From assembly GCA_028709785.1 (NCBI GenBank), contig JAQUTK010000013.1, positions 1 through 64,000 on the forward strand: a stretch of DNA of 64,000 bases. The letters run 5' to 3'. The translations under genes were made by a program, and so were the position numbers. This DNA comes from Bacteroidales bacterium. GTDB taxonomy: Bacteria; Bacteroidota; Bacteroidia; Bacteroidales; JAQUTK01. Of the stretch, positions 47,549 to 57,090 are shown in pieces. Positions within the stretch are counted from its first letter, which is position 1; each line of letters starts with the position of its first letter. The notes beneath the pieces are model-generated. The model searched no databases. It was not told where the DNA came from and saw only the letters and a list, made by a program, of their open reading frames with translations.

Positions 47549-48682
47549 ATGGACATTTACCCCCGACAATGGGCTTTCCTGCTTTCTGTTTTACTGATTG
47601 TGCTTTCGGGTTGTAAGAAAACGGCCGGTGGCGAGGATAAACCGGCAGATATCGTTCGCATCTCTTATGCAACCGGCTTTACGATCAATCACTATGCTGA
47701 TTATACAAAAGTCACCGTCAGGAGTCCGTGGGACTCCTCACAGTTATTGCACACCTATATACTGATAGACCGCAACAAACCTGTTCCGAAAAATCATCCA
47801 GAGGGAACCCTCGTCAAGGTACCCGTACAAAATGTGGCTTGCCTCTACTGTATCCATGTGGGAATTCTTGAACAACTTGGCAAACTTGACAAGATCAATG
47901 CGGTAGCCGAACCGGAATTTATCAATATCCCCGCCATACAGGAAGGTGTTCGCAACAAAAAGATCAGAAGTCTGGGCATGGCCTCATCGGTTAACGTCGA
48001 ACAGCTCATGGAAGCAGCCCCCGAATTGGTCTTTGCAGCTCCGTTTGAGGGTATGGGGTACGGAAATATGGGAAAAAGTGGCATTCCTATCGCTGAAGAT
48101 GCCAGTTACATGGAGAGTACTCCTTTGGGCAGGGCCGAGTGGATCAAGTTTATCGCGGCTTTTATGGGAGAAGAGGAAAAAGGGAACCAACTCTTTGAAT
48201 CCATAGAAAAGAAGTATAACGGTTTGAAAGAGCTTACCAAAAGTGTTTCTCATCCGACTGTCTTTGCAGAGAAGCGATACGGACAGGTATGGTACGTGCC
48301 CGGCGGACAAAGCTATATGGGCCGGCTCTTTGCGGATGCCGGACTGGACTATCTGTGGAAAGAGACTCCTGAGACAGGTTCACTTTCTCTTTCCCCCGAG
48401 AGTGTGTTTGAGAAAGCTGAAAACAGCGATTTCTGGGTCATCAAAGATGCTGATCGGGATCGCAACAAAACCTATCAGACGTTTGCGGCAGAAAACGACA
48501 GTTACAAGCATTTCAAAGCCTGGAAGCAACGAAAGATTATCTATACAAACACGACCTATAGCGGATATTACGAAAGAGGTATTCTGCAACCGGACGTGTT
48601 ACTGGCCGATTTGATCCGTCTGATACATCCTGAACTGCTCCCAACTCACCAGCCTGTTTATTTTCAAATGATGGAAGAATGA
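47549..48682 (+). CDS. ABC importer substrate-binding lipoprotein (Peripla_BP_2 type)
   Basis: 377 residues with a lipoprotein signal ('FLLSVLLIVLSGCKK'). The class III binding-protein fold has 'VACLYCIHVGILEQLGKLD', 'SLGMASSVNVEQLMEAAPELVFA', 'PLGRAEWIKFIAAFMGEEEKG'-type helices and a long central helix, like FecB/BtuF. It captures an iron-siderophore, haem or cobalamin-type ligand in the periplasm and delivers it to the permease. Its stop overlaps the permease ATG (ATGA), so the three importer genes are one operon. Ligand cannot be decided from the sequence. Confidence 0.92.
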   Translation: MDIYPRQWAFLLSVLLIVLSGCKKTAGGEDKPADIVRISYATGFTINHYADYTKVTVRSPWDSSQLLHTYILIDRNKPVPKNHPEGTLVKVPVQNVACLYCIHVGILEQLGKLDKINAVAEPEFINIPAIQEGVRNKKIRSLGMASSVNVEQLMEAAPELVFAAPFEGMGYGNMGKSGIPIAEDASYMESTPLGRAEWIKFIAAFMGEEEKGNQLFESIEKKYNGLKELTKSVSHPTVFAEKRYGQVWYVPGGQSYMGRLFADAGLDYLWKETPETGSLSLSPESVFEKAENSDFWVIKDADRDRNKTYQTFAAENDSYKHFKAWKQRKIIYTNTTYSGYYERGILQPDVLLADLIRLIHPELLPTHQPVYFQMMEE

Positions 48683-49719
48683 GAACACGATCACAAATGA
48701 ACCGTATCTATCTGCTGCTGTCAATGCTGACAGTAGTACTTTTACTGGCCAACATTTTTATCGGTTCGGTAACCATCCCGTTCCAATCCGTGCTTCGTGT
48801 ACTCTTCGGAGGTGAGGCGGATAAAAATGCCTGGACCCTCATCATCCTTCAGTCCCGGATCCCTCAGGCGTGGACAGCCCTACTTTCGGGTGCGGCACTG
48901 GCTGTGTCGGGATTGATCCTGCAAACCCTCTTCCGCAATCCGCTGGCTGATCCTTCCATACTCGGCATCAGTGCCGGAGCCAATCTGGGGGTCGCTCTGG
49001 TGATCTTATCTACCGGAGGAATCCTGGGCAGCATGGGTGCACTCTCACTGTTGGGCAGTCTGGCTGTGATTACCGCGGCTTTCATCGGGGCTTTCGTTGT
49101 ACTGATCCTCATTCTTTTCTTTGCTTCAAGGGTAACCAGCAACGTACTGCTGCTTATCATTGGTATCATGATCGGTTACATCGCCTCATCGGCCATTTCT
49201 TTCCTTAACTTTTTTGCTACCAGCACGCACATACAGTCGTTCGTTCTGTGGGGAATGGGCGATTTCTCGGGCGTATCTTCGGCACAGATCCCGCTGTTTA
49301 CGTTTGTCACACTGGCCGGGATTGTTGCTTCGCTGCTCCTTATCAAACCGTTAAATGCCTTGTTGCTCGGTGAAAACTATGCGGCAAACTTAGGCATCCG
49401 TGTCAAGCAAGCACGGTGGATGATCCTGCTGACTGCCGGACTGCTTACCGCTGTGGTTACCGCCTACTGCGGACCCATCTCCTTCATAGGACTATCTGTA
49501 CCACACATAGCCAGACTTCTACTAGGCACATCCAATCATAAGCAGCTGTTGCCCGTCACCATTCTTACCGGAGGAGTGACCGCCTTGCTTTGCAACCTCA
49601 TCAGTGCGATGCCCGGACATCTCGGCGTACTGCCACTTAATGCGATTACTCCGCTGATAGGCGCACCGGTGATTATCTATGTAATCATGAACCGGAAGAA
49701 CATCCATTACTTCAATTAG
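48679..49719 (+). CDS. FecCD-family ABC permease
   Basis: 346 residues, about ten membrane helices, with hallmark 'LILQTLFRNPLADPSILGIS' region, 'SFVLWGMGDFSG' and the C-terminal 'GPISFIGLSVPHIARLLLG' coupling segment. It is the membrane channel of a type II (BtuC-like) importer. A second ATG six codons downstream could be used. It overlaps the binding-protein gene by 4 bp and ends 4 bp before the ATPase start. Confidence 0.94.
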   Translation: MRTRSQMNRIYLLLSMLTVVLLLANIFIGSVTIPFQSVLRVLFGGEADKNAWTLIILQSRIPQAWTALLSGAALAVSGLILQTLFRNPLADPSILGISAGANLGVALVILSTGGILGSMGALSLLGSLAVITAAFIGAFVVLILILFFASRVTSNVLLLIIGIMIGYIASSAISFLNFFATSTHIQSFVLWGMGDFSGVSSAQIPLFTFVTLAGIVASLLLIKPLNALLLGENYAANLGIRVKQARWMILLTAGLLTAVVTAYCGPISFIGLSVPHIARLLLGTSNHKQLLPVTILTGGVTALLCNLISAMPGHLGVLPLNAITPLIGAPVIIYVIMNRKNIHYFN

Positions 49720-49723
49720 CATT

Positions 49724-50731
49724 ATGAGATCTGTCACAAGCATACGAACGGAGAACCTCTCCATTGGTTACCGTCTCCAGAACAATGGTGAGACCGTGAT
49801 ACACAAAGCACTCAATCTGGAACTGGAGCAAGGTGAACTGACCTGCCTCCTGGGACTTAACGGTTCGGGCAAATCAACCCTGCTTCGCACCTTATCCGGT
49901 TCGCAGAAACCACTCTCGGGTCATGTCTATTGGATGGAGAAAGAAGTTTCCAGATACCCGGACGCGGAACGTGCGCTGATGGTCGGTGTCGTACTTACAG
50001 AAAAGATAAACGCCGGTGGATTAACCGTCTATGAGATGGTTGCTTTGGGAAGATACCCACATACCGGTTTCTTCGGTCAACTGACCGCTAATGATGACAA
50101 AGAAATTTACCGGGCCATGGAGTTTACAGGGATATCCAACATGGCTACCCGCTATTACTCCGAACTGAGTGACGGCGAACGACAGAAAGTGCTGATCGCA
50201 AAAGCCCTGGCTCAGGAATGTCCGATCATCTTACTCGATGAACCCACAGCCTTTCTGGATATCAACAGCCGGTTGGAAACCATGTCGCTCTTGCTGCGGC
50301 TGACACGTATCGGAAAGAGTATTCTTCTTTCCACACACGACATTGATCTTGCCATTCAGATGAGCGATTCCATCTGGATGCTCGACAAGGACAAAGATTT
50401 TGTATGTGGAGCACCCGAAGATCTGATACTCGATGGCACCTTCAACCGCTTCTTTGGCAAGAATGGTATCTCGATGGATCTTGAGACAGGAGCCATCCAT
50501 TTCGAGCACCCCAAAGCAGAGCCCATCTATGTCAACGCGGCCAAAAGTATCACGTACTGGATCAACAACGCACTGGTCAGAAACGGCTATCGGGCCGTGT
50601 ATACACCCGAAGAAAGCGATATTCATATCACAGTCAAGGAGTTTCCGGAGATGGAGATTCACAAGATCAATGACTTTACGCTGACTGTCTATTCGATGGA
50701 AGAGTTGATTCGTCGAATGCGCCTTTTATAA
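49724..50731 (+). CDS. ABC importer ATPase with C-terminal extension
   Basis: 335 residues. Walker A 'GLNGSGKST', Q-loop region, signature 'LSDGERQK', Walker B 'IILLDEPTA' and switch His in 'LLSTHDIDLA' lie in the first ~215 residues, as in FecE/BtuD. The remaining ~85-90 residues ('GAIHFEHPKAEPIYVNAAKS' onward) are an extra domain that ordinary FecE proteins of ~255 residues lack; it may regulate transport. It powers the permease encoded just upstream. Confidence 0.94.
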   Translation: MRSVTSIRTENLSIGYRLQNNGETVIHKALNLELEQGELTCLLGLNGSGKSTLLRTLSGSQKPLSGHVYWMEKEVSRYPDAERALMVGVVLTEKINAGGLTVYEMVALGRYPHTGFFGQLTANDDKEIYRAMEFTGISNMATRYYSELSDGERQKVLIAKALAQECPIILLDEPTAFLDINSRLETMSLLLRLTRIGKSILLSTHDIDLAIQMSDSIWMLDKDKDFVCGAPEDLILDGTFNRFFGKNGISMDLETGAIHFEHPKAEPIYVNAAKSITYWINNALVRNGYRAVYTPEESDIHITVKEFPEMEIHKINDFTLTVYSMEELIRRMRLL

Positions 50732-50735
50732 GGTT

Positions 50736-52034
50736 TTAGTTGCAACTTCCGTAGATAGCTTTTTTCGCCCAGATGGTGAGCATGATTCCTCTCAGTGAGA
50801 GATAAAGAAGAAATGCAAGCCAAAGCGCATGATTTCCCCAATAGGAATGGATCAGAAAATAGCATACAAAGAAAATCGATGTAGCAATAAACATAGCACT
50901 TCTCATCTCTTTTGAGGCAGTCGCTCCGACAAAAATTCCATCCCAGAGAAATGCGGCAAAACCGGCAAACGGAACCGCAAGTACCCAGTAAAAGTAAGTT
51001 GCCGAAAGTGCCAGCACCTCCTTATCGTTGGTCAGGAACCGGAGGAACTGATCTCCCCACAGGAAATACAAAAGAGTAAAAAATACGGAGAGTCCGAACC
51101 CCCAACGGAAGATAAGACGCACTGTCCGTTTCAGGAAAGGCAGATTATTGGCTCCGACATACCGTCCGGTAAGTGCCTCGCCAGCAAAAGCAAAGCCATC
51201 CATGATATAGGAAAAGAGAGTAAAAAGTTGCATCAGCAAGGTATTGACAGCCAATACAGTATCACCCATCGCCGCACCTGTCGAAGTAAAAAAGCTGGTG
51301 ACTGCAACCAGGCACAAGGTACGAAAGAAGATATCACGATTGACAACAAAAAAACGTTTCATGCGGTCCAGCCGCAGGCTCTCACGCACATGAATCCGTG
51401 TGCGGAAACGTCCGTAATAAATGATCCAAAGTGTGACAGACATGAATAGTCCGAAGTACTGAGCGATTAAGGTACCCAAAGCCACCCCTTCCACCTTCAT
51501 GTGAAGCACGTAAACAAAGAAAAGACTACACAAAATATTGACACAATTGATCACAATGGCAATATACATCGGGAAACGTGAGTTTTGCATACCGATAAAC
51601 CATCCCTTAAATCCATACAGTCCCAACACAGCCGGAGCCCCCCATATACCAATAAAGAAATAGATAGAGGCATTCCGTTCAACCTCCTCACCGGCCTTCA
51701 GAAAATAGAAAACAGTCCGCGCCAGTGGATATTGTAGTATCAAAAGTAAGAGAGCGATAAAGAAACCGACAGCCACAGACCGTACCAGAATACGAACGAC
51801 CTCATCAAAATCACGCTGTCCGTAGGCTTGTGCGGTAAATCCGCTGGTACCCATCCGAAGAAAGCCAAAGTTCCAATAAATGATATTGAAGATCATACTG
51901 CCTATCGCAATAGCCCCGATATATCTTTTATCACCCAGATGTCCTACGATAGCCATATCGACGATGCCAAGAAGTGGAACGGTAATATTGGAGATTATAC
52001 TAGGGATGGCCAGACGGAGAATCTTTTGGTTCAT
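50736..52034 (-). CDS. MATE-family efflux transporter (DinF-like)
   Basis: 432 residues with about twelve membrane helices in two MATE halves; conserved pieces include 'PSIISNITVPLLGIVDMAIVGHLG' region at the start and 'GFAFAGEALTGRYVGA' in the second half. MATE proteins export cationic compounds or metabolites using Na+ or H+ gradients. DinF-like members are common next to housekeeping genes in Bacteroidetes. Convergent with the ABC operon 4 bp away and divergent from mnmA. Confidence 0.92.
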   Translation of the reverse strand: MNQKILRLAIPSIISNITVPLLGIVDMAIVGHLGDKRYIGAIAIGSMIFNIIYWNFGFLRMGTSGFTAQAYGQRDFDEVVRILVRSVAVGFFIALLLLILQYPLARTVFYFLKAGEEVERNASIYFFIGIWGAPAVLGLYGFKGWFIGMQNSRFPMYIAIVINCVNILCSLFFVYVLHMKVEGVALGTLIAQYFGLFMSVTLWIIYYGRFRTRIHVRESLRLDRMKRFFVVNRDIFFRTLCLVAVTSFFTSTGAAMGDTVLAVNTLLMQLFTLFSYIMDGFAFAGEALTGRYVGANNLPFLKRTVRLIFRWGFGLSVFFTLLYFLWGDQFLRFLTNDKEVLALSATYFYWVLAVPFAGFAAFLWDGIFVGATASKEMRSAMFIATSIFFVCYFLIHSYWGNHALWLAFLLYLSLRGIMLTIWAKKAIYGSCN

Positions 52035-52060
52035 ACAACAATGGCATTATAAAATTGAGA

Positions 52061-52068
52061 CAAAGATA
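52061..52068 (-). promoter_or_regulatory. -7 box TATCTTTG for MATE gene
   Basis: Minus-strand TATCTTTG 27 bp upstream of the MATE ATG. Confidence 0.65.
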
Positions 52069-52080
52069 GAGAAAAAGCAG

Positions 52081-52088
52081 TACATTTG
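52081..52088 (+). promoter_or_regulatory. -7 box TACATTTG for mnmA operon
   Basis: TACATTTG 27 bp upstream of the mnmA ATG, divergent from the box at 52061-52068; a TTG 23 bp further upstream could be the -33 element. Confidence 0.65.
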
Positions 52089-52114
52089 CAGTCTGACAGT
52101 AGAATGAAAAGAGC

Positions 52115-53188
52115 ATGAATATTGCCGCGTTAGTATCGGGAGGAGTAGATAGCTCCGTTGTGGTGCATCAATTGAAAGAGCAGGGATATGATCCTACCAT
52201 CTTCTATATCCGTATCGGAATGGAAGACAAGGATGGCTACATCGATTGTCCTGCTGAGGAAGATATTGAGATTACCACTTTCATCGCCCGCAAATATGGC
52301 TGTAAGATGGAAGTCGTTTCACTCCACGAAGAGTATTGGGAGCATGTGGTCAGCTACACCATTGACGCCGTCAAGCGGGGACTCACCCCAAATCCGGATA
52401 TGATGTGCAACAAGCTGATCAAGTTCGGCTGTTTCAATGACAAGTGGGGCAAGGACTTTGACAAGATCGCAACCGGTCATTATGCCACTACCACCGAACT
52501 GAATGGAAAGACCTGGCTCTCCACGGCTAAAGATCCGGTGAAAGACCAGACCGACTTTCTCGCTCAGGTCACTTATCTGCAAGTCGCCAAACTGATGTTT
52601 CCCATCGGACATATGATGAAACGTGAAGTTCGCGCCATCGCCGCACAGCAACAACTCCCCAGTGCCACACGAAAAGACAGTCAGGGAATTTGTTTTCTGG
52701 GAAAGATCAACTACAACGACTTTATCAAACGCTATCTGGGCGAACGACCCGGTAAGATCATCGAACTGGAGACCGGCAAGGTACTCGGGCAGCACCGCGG
52801 TTACTGGTTTCACACCATCGGACAGCGCAAAGGACTGTATCTGAGCGGCGGACCGTGGTTTGTGATTCAGAAGGATATCCACCGTAACATTATCTACGTA
52901 TCCAACGGCTATGATCCGGAGACACAATACGGGAAAGTGATCAATCTGCATGGATTTGACTTTATCACCGAAGATCCCTGGGGCGACTTTGAAGGAAAGA
53001 AAGAAATTACATTCAAGATTCGCCACACCCCCGAGTTTACCAAAGGAACAGTGGAAAAGATCGGCGGCATCTACCGCATCTCCTCCGAAAACAAGATACA
53101 AGGCATCGCTCCCGGTCAATATGGAGTCATCTACGACAAAGAGGCGCACCTCTGTCTGGGCAGCGGCATGATCACCGAAGAAGAGTAA
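52115..53188 (+). CDS. mnmA: tRNA 2-thiouridine(34) synthase MnmA
   Basis: 357 residues. N-terminal PP-loop '[13 protein letters not shown]', tRNA/ATP region '[15 protein letters not shown]' with catalytic Cys98, and '[10 protein letters not shown]' with the second Cys193, followed by the C-terminal beta domains. It thiolates U34 of tRNA-Lys, -Glu and -Gln in the cytoplasm. The start is fixed by the conserved first residues and a -7 box 27 bp upstream. The next gene starts 21 bp later, so it may share the transcript with the MetY-type and threonine aldolase genes. Confidence 0.94.
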   Translation: MNIAALVSGGVDSSVVVHQLKEQGYDPTIFYIRIGMEDKDGYIDCPAEEDIEITTFIARKYGCKMEVVSLHEEYWEHVVSYTIDAVKRGLTPNPDMMCNKLIKFGCFNDKWGKDFDKIATGHYATTTELNGKTWLSTAKDPVKDQTDFLAQVTYLQVAKLMFPIGHMMKREVRAIAAQQQLPSATRKDSQGICFLGKINYNDFIKRYLGERPGKIIELETGKVLGQHRGYWFHTIGQRKGLYLSGGPWFVIQKDIHRNIIYVSNGYDPETQYGKVINLHGFDFITEDPWGDFEGKKEITFKIRHTPEFTKGTVEKIGGIYRISSENKIQGIAPGQYGVIYDKEAHLCLGSGMITEEE

Positions 53189-53209
53189 TCATTCATAACA
53201 ATACATACG

Positions 53210-54505
53210 ATGAGTAAGAAAACATTGCATTTCGAAACATTAATGGTACATGCAGGTTATCAACCTGATCAGAACAATTCACGTTCGATACCTATTTATC
53301 CCACGACAGCGTATACATTCAACAACGCCGAGCATGGCGCTGATTTGTTTAATCTGGATTTCAAAGAGGGTGTTTCTCCGTATATATACACGCGTCTGAA
53401 CAACCCGACCAATGCCGTTTTCGAACAGCGTATGGCCGCCCTCGAAGGGGGTGTTGCCGCCGTTGCAGTAGCATCCGGCCAGTCTGCTCAGATGACCACG
53501 ATCATGAACATCATGAAGTGCGGCGATAACTTCGTCACTTCACCTTATTTATATGGAGGCACTTACAACCAGTTTTTTGTCTCTTTCAAAGATCTGGGCA
53601 TTGAAGCGCGCAAGGCAGCCAGTGACAGTGCGGAAGACATGGAGAAACTGATTGATAAAAACACCAAAGCACTCTATACCGAAAACATCGGCAATCCCTT
53701 CTTCAACGTGCCGGACTTTGAGAAACTGGCAGCTCTGGCTCAGAAATATGAGATTCCACTGATCGTGGATAACACCTTCGGCTGTGGCGGATACCTGTGT
53801 CAGCCCATCAAGTTTGGCGCAAACATCGTGGTTGAGAGTGCAACCAAATGGATCGGCGGTCATGGCAACAGCATGGGTGGTGTGATTGTGGATGGTGGAA
53901 ACTTCAACTGGGGCAATGGTAAATTTCCCAAGTACACCGAACCATCAGAAGGATATCACGGACTGGTGTTCTGGGAGAAGTTTGGCGCGGCGGCTTTTGC
54001 CATGCGCTGCGTAGCTGAAAACTTGCGCGACATGGGTGCGGCGATCAGTCCGTTCAACTCCTGGTTGCTCTGTCAGGGTCTTGAAACCTTATCAGTAAGA
54101 GTAGATAAGATGTGCCAAAACACCTTGGAGATCGCTGAATGGTTACAGACACTTCCTGAAATAGAAGGCGTCTCTTACCTTGGTTTGCCTAACAACAAAT
54201 ATCACGCGTTAGCCAAAAAATATCTGAGAAACGGCTTTGGCTGCGTGCTCACCTTCCGTGTAAAAGGCGGCGTCAAACAGACAGTCCTGTTTATCGAACA
54301 CCTTGAATTGATCAGTCACCTGACAAATATCGGCGATGTACGTACGTTGATCACACACCCGGCAAGCACGACGCACCGTCAGATGAGCGAAGAGGCTCAG
54401 ATCGCAGCCGGTGTTTATCCCAACCTCTGTCGTCTCTCTTTAGGTCTCGAACATTTGGATGATGTCAAAGAGGATATTTTACAGGCATTGAAAGCAATTA
54501 AGTAA
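53210..54505 (+). CDS. O-acetylhomoserine sulfhydrylase-type PLP enzyme (MetY-like)
   Basis: 431 residues of the Cys/Met metabolism PLP family: 'FETLMVHAGYQPDQNNSRS', 'SPYIYTRLNNPTNAVFEQRMA', PLP Asp in 'PLIVDNTFGCG' and Schiff-base Lys in 'VESATKWIGGHGNS'. Length fits O-acetylhomoserine aminocarboxypropyltransferase, which makes homocysteine from O-acetylhomoserine and sulfide. Cystathionine gamma-synthase-type enzymes are ~40 residues shorter. 21 bp lies between it and the aldolase gene. Confidence 0.92.
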   Translation: MSKKTLHFETLMVHAGYQPDQNNSRSIPIYPTTAYTFNNAEHGADLFNLDFKEGVSPYIYTRLNNPTNAVFEQRMAALEGGVAAVAVASGQSAQMTTIMNIMKCGDNFVTSPYLYGGTYNQFFVSFKDLGIEARKAASDSAEDMEKLIDKNTKALYTENIGNPFFNVPDFEKLAALAQKYEIPLIVDNTFGCGGYLCQPIKFGANIVVESATKWIGGHGNSMGGVIVDGGNFNWGNGKFPKYTEPSEGYHGLVFWEKFGAAAFAMRCVAENLRDMGAAISPFNSWLLCQGLETLSVRVDKMCQNTLEIAEWLQTLPEIEGVSYLGLPNNKYHALAKKYLRNGFGCVLTFRVKGGVKQTVLFIEHLELISHLTNIGDVRTLITHPASTTHRQMSEEAQIAAGVYPNLCRLSLGLEHLDDVKEDILQALKAIK

Positions 54506-54526
54506 CCCAAACAATCTCCGATTGAG

Positions 54527-55546
54527 ATGAGAAGTTTCGCATCAGATAATAATTCGGGCGTACATACCCTGGTCATGGAGGCTCTGAACAGAGCCAACCA
54601 TGACCATGCTTTTGGGTATGGAGACGACCCATGGACAGAAGAAGCAGTTGCAAAAGTACGTGAGCAGTTCACGCCCACCTGTTCGCCTCTGTTTGTTTTC
54701 AACGGCACAGGCAGCAACATCGTTGCCCTGCAACTGCTTACCCGTCCGTTTCATTCCATTATCTGTGCCGAAACAGCTCATATCTATGTCGATGAATGCG
54801 GTTCGCCGGTCAAGTCAACCGGTTGTCAGATCCGTCCGATTGCAACGACCGACGGCAAACTGACACCGGAACTGATCCTGCCCCATCTCCATGGGTTTGG
54901 CGATCACCATCACTCCCAACCCGGAGCCATATACATCTCACAGTGCACCGAACTCGGCACCGTATATACGACCGATGAAATCAAGGCCCTCACCACACTG
55001 GCACATACCTACAACATGTATGTACACATGGACGGAGCCCGCATCGCCAATGCCGCGGAGAGTCTGGGCAAGTCGCTCAAAGAGATCACCGTCGATTGCG
55101 GCATTGATGTCTTAAGTTTTGGAGGCACAAAGAACGGATTGATGATGGGCGAATGTGTGGTAATCTTCAACGAAGCACTGATACAGAACGCCCGCTTTGT
55201 ACGGAAGCAATCAGCACAGCTGGCTTCCAAGCTGAGATACCTCTCCTGCCAGTTCACCGCATACCTCACCGATGATCTTTGGTTAAAGAATGCCCGGCAA
55301 GCAAACCGGATGGCTCAGTTGCTCGCTACCGAACTGGCTCAGATCCCATGCGTCCGTTTTACGCAGAAAGTTGAATCCAATCAACTCTTCCTGACCATGC
55401 CACGCGACCGCATTGATAAAATGCTGGAGAGCTACTTCTTCTATTTCTGGGACGAGACAAACAATGAGATCCGTTTAGTCACCTCTTTTGACACAACAGA
55501 AGAAGATGTCCTGACATTTATCAAGACACTGAAAGGTATCCTCTGA
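54527..55546 (+). CDS. ltaE: Low-specificity L-threonine aldolase
   Basis: 339 residues: 'SFASDNNSGVHTLVMEAL', 'FGYGDDPWTEEAVAKVREQF', PLP-binding 'HMDGARIANAAESL' and Schiff-base Lys in 'DVLSFGGTKNGLMMGE'. It splits L-threonine or allo-threonine to glycine and acetaldehyde. Glycine/threonine and methionine enzymes next to each other may share the mnmA promoter. Bacteroidetes members are sometimes annotated as beta-eliminating lyases of the same fold. Confidence 0.9.
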   Translation: MRSFASDNNSGVHTLVMEALNRANHDHAFGYGDDPWTEEAVAKVREQFTPTCSPLFVFNGTGSNIVALQLLTRPFHSIICAETAHIYVDECGSPVKSTGCQIRPIATTDGKLTPELILPHLHGFGDHHHSQPGAIYISQCTELGTVYTTDEIKALTTLAHTYNMYVHMDGARIANAAESLGKSLKEITVDCGIDVLSFGGTKNGLMMGECVVIFNEALIQNARFVRKQSAQLASKLRYLSCQFTAYLTDDLWLKNARQANRMAQLLATELAQIPCVRFTQKVESNQLFLTMPRDRIDKMLESYFFYFWDETNNEIRLVTSFDTTEEDVLTFIKTLKGIL

Positions 55547-55581
55547 TTCTGACATCAAAGGCAATCGTATGCGTAAGTTGT

Positions 55582-56343
55582 TTAAGCGTAAGCGATGATT
55601 GCAAGTTCCGAAAACAGTTCCGGTTTCAACAACGCCAATTGATTGTGAATAGTCTTTCCCAGCGGAATACGTCCGCCACAGTCATATCCCAGTTTCTCTA
55701 CTTTGGAAAATCCGCACCGTTCGGTCAGCATCAAGGACAAAGAGCGGAATGTGAAATAGTGAAGATGCCCTTCATCGTACAGATCCACAGGCTGGTTGTA
55801 ATAGGTGGTAAGTCCTTCATTCTTAGAAGCCGTGGAAGGAAACTTTCCCCTTAGTAACTTAAACCTGGAGTCGTATTTGGCAATGTTTGGGGTATCAATA
55901 TACACAATGCCACCCGGCTTCAGAAGTGCACGAATTCGTTGCATAGCCCGTAACGGATCGACCAAATGCTCAATCAAAGCAATCATTATCACAGCGTCAT
56001 AGGTACCTTCTATCGCAGACACATCATCGGCATCAATTTCCACGATATCGATTCTTGCATCATTGAGATTCTCCCGAACTCCATTTAAACGCGGTCTGCT
56101 AATATCGCCAAGCGTATATTTCTTTATAGACTGATCTTTTTGCAGGAGCGCCTTTGCAACACGGCCGTCGCCCGCTCCCAGTTCGAGAATCTCCTCCCCC
56201 TTAAAATACTTCGGAAAGAATTTGAGCGCGGCTTCAAACCGGTCACGCGGTATATCCACGTCGTTGATGGAAGGGATCGACTCAACAATATTTTCTTCCT
56301 GATATTTTCGTTCGTAATGCTCTTTAAGAGAAAGATTACTCAT
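55582..56343 (-). CDS. Class I SAM-dependent methyltransferase
   Basis: 253 residues. SAM motif I 'EEILELGAGDGRVAKAL', motif II acidic 'YTLGDISRPRL' and 'VEIDADDVSAI', motif III 'YDAVIMIALIEHLVDPLRA' and 'LLKPGGIVYIDTPN'. The sequence layout resembles Methyltransf_11/UbiE-like and SAM-dependent sugar or polysaccharide-associated methyltransferases. Substrate unknown. Single gene with a -7 box 28 bp upstream. Confidence 0.9.
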   Translation of the reverse strand: MSNLSLKEHYERKYQEENIVESIPSINDVDIPRDRFEAALKFFPKYFKGEEILELGAGDGRVAKALLQKDQSIKKYTLGDISRPRLNGVRENLNDARIDIVEIDADDVSAIEGTYDAVIMIALIEHLVDPLRAMQRIRALLKPGGIVYIDTPNIAKYDSRFKLLRGKFPSTASKNEGLTTYYNQPVDLYDEGHLHYFTFRSLSLMLTERCGFSKVEKLGYDCGGRIPLGKTIHNQLALLKPELFSELAIIAYA

Positions 56344-56370
56344 GGCGCTTTATTTTTGAATTTTAATCCG

Positions 56371-56378
56371 CAAATATA
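56371..56378 (-). promoter_or_regulatory. -7 box TATATTTG for methyltransferase gene
   Basis: Minus-strand TATATTTG 28 bp upstream of the start. Confidence 0.6.
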
Positions 56379-56507
56379 GCACATCTTTTAAGAACACACA
56401 AAATTATAGGTCACAATGGGCTGCCCACTCAAAAAATTAACCTGCACATACAGACTGCTCTGATGCACAGGTTAACACCCGACGAAATAAGAAGAGATGC
56501 AAGTCAC

Positions 56508-56945
56508 TTACAAATTCACACCTTTTTTGTCTTTCTCTTTTGTCAGCTGGATTTCAATAACAAAAGCAATAATCAGACCCAGTCCGCCAAACAGCAAAGT
56601 ACAGGCACTATAGACAATCCCGGCCAATTCTCTCAGATTCCAACTAGCATCACCACCTGATGTATAATACGCCATTGAATTGGCACATATCAGGTATCCG
56701 ATCAACAGTCCGAGACCAATTCCCATAATCAGACATCCTGCTTTGAGTGCTCCGAAAGAGCCTATCTTAACAGAAGATAGCATCGGGAACGAGAATTTGT
56801 TTTCGATCATCGAAGCGTCAAACTTCTCGCCCATCTTCTCTATAATACGCAGACGCTCCGCTTTTCGTACAAAGAGTTCAAATAACTTGTAAATTCCCAA
56901 GGTAACTATCCCCACTACCAAAGGGATTGTAATAAACTCAAACAT
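56508..56945 (-). CDS. DUF6249-like membrane protein
   Basis: 145 residues with three membrane helices ('TIPLVVGIVTLGIYKLFEL', 'CLIMGIGLGLLIGYLICAN', 'LFGGLGLIIAFVIEIQL') and a short basic tail. The layout is that of the Bacteroidetes DUF6249 proteins often found beside ECF sigma/anti-sigma genes. It is divergent from the sigma gene with 145 bp between starts, so it may belong to that regulon. Function unknown. Confidence 0.8.
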   Translation of the reverse strand: MFEFITIPLVVGIVTLGIYKLFELFVRKAERLRIIEKMGEKFDASMIENKFSFPMLSSVKIGSFGALKAGCLIMGIGLGLLIGYLICANSMAYYTSGGDASWNLRELAGIVYSACTLLFGGLGLIIAFVIEIQLTKEKDKKGVNL

Positions 56946-57046
56946 AATTTCTTGTTTTTAGAATGTGAATAAATTCGTTCGTTTGTCTATTTGACGCAAC
57001 GCAGGAAGAAAGGTTACACTTGCAGAAACAAATAAATAAACTTATC

Positions 57047-57054
57047 TAACTTTG
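57047..57054 (+). promoter_or_regulatory. -7 box TAACTTTG for sigma-factor operon
   Basis: TAACTTTG 37 bp upstream of the ATG at 57091. Confidence 0.65.
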
Positions 57055-57090
57055 TAACCATTCGCACATCCTTGCGTCTAAATAAGTGTC

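Noticed and set aside
52319-53149. 276-codon open frame antisense to mnmA
   Set aside because: The plus-strand MnmA has both catalytic Cys motifs and full length; the antisense frame shows no family features.
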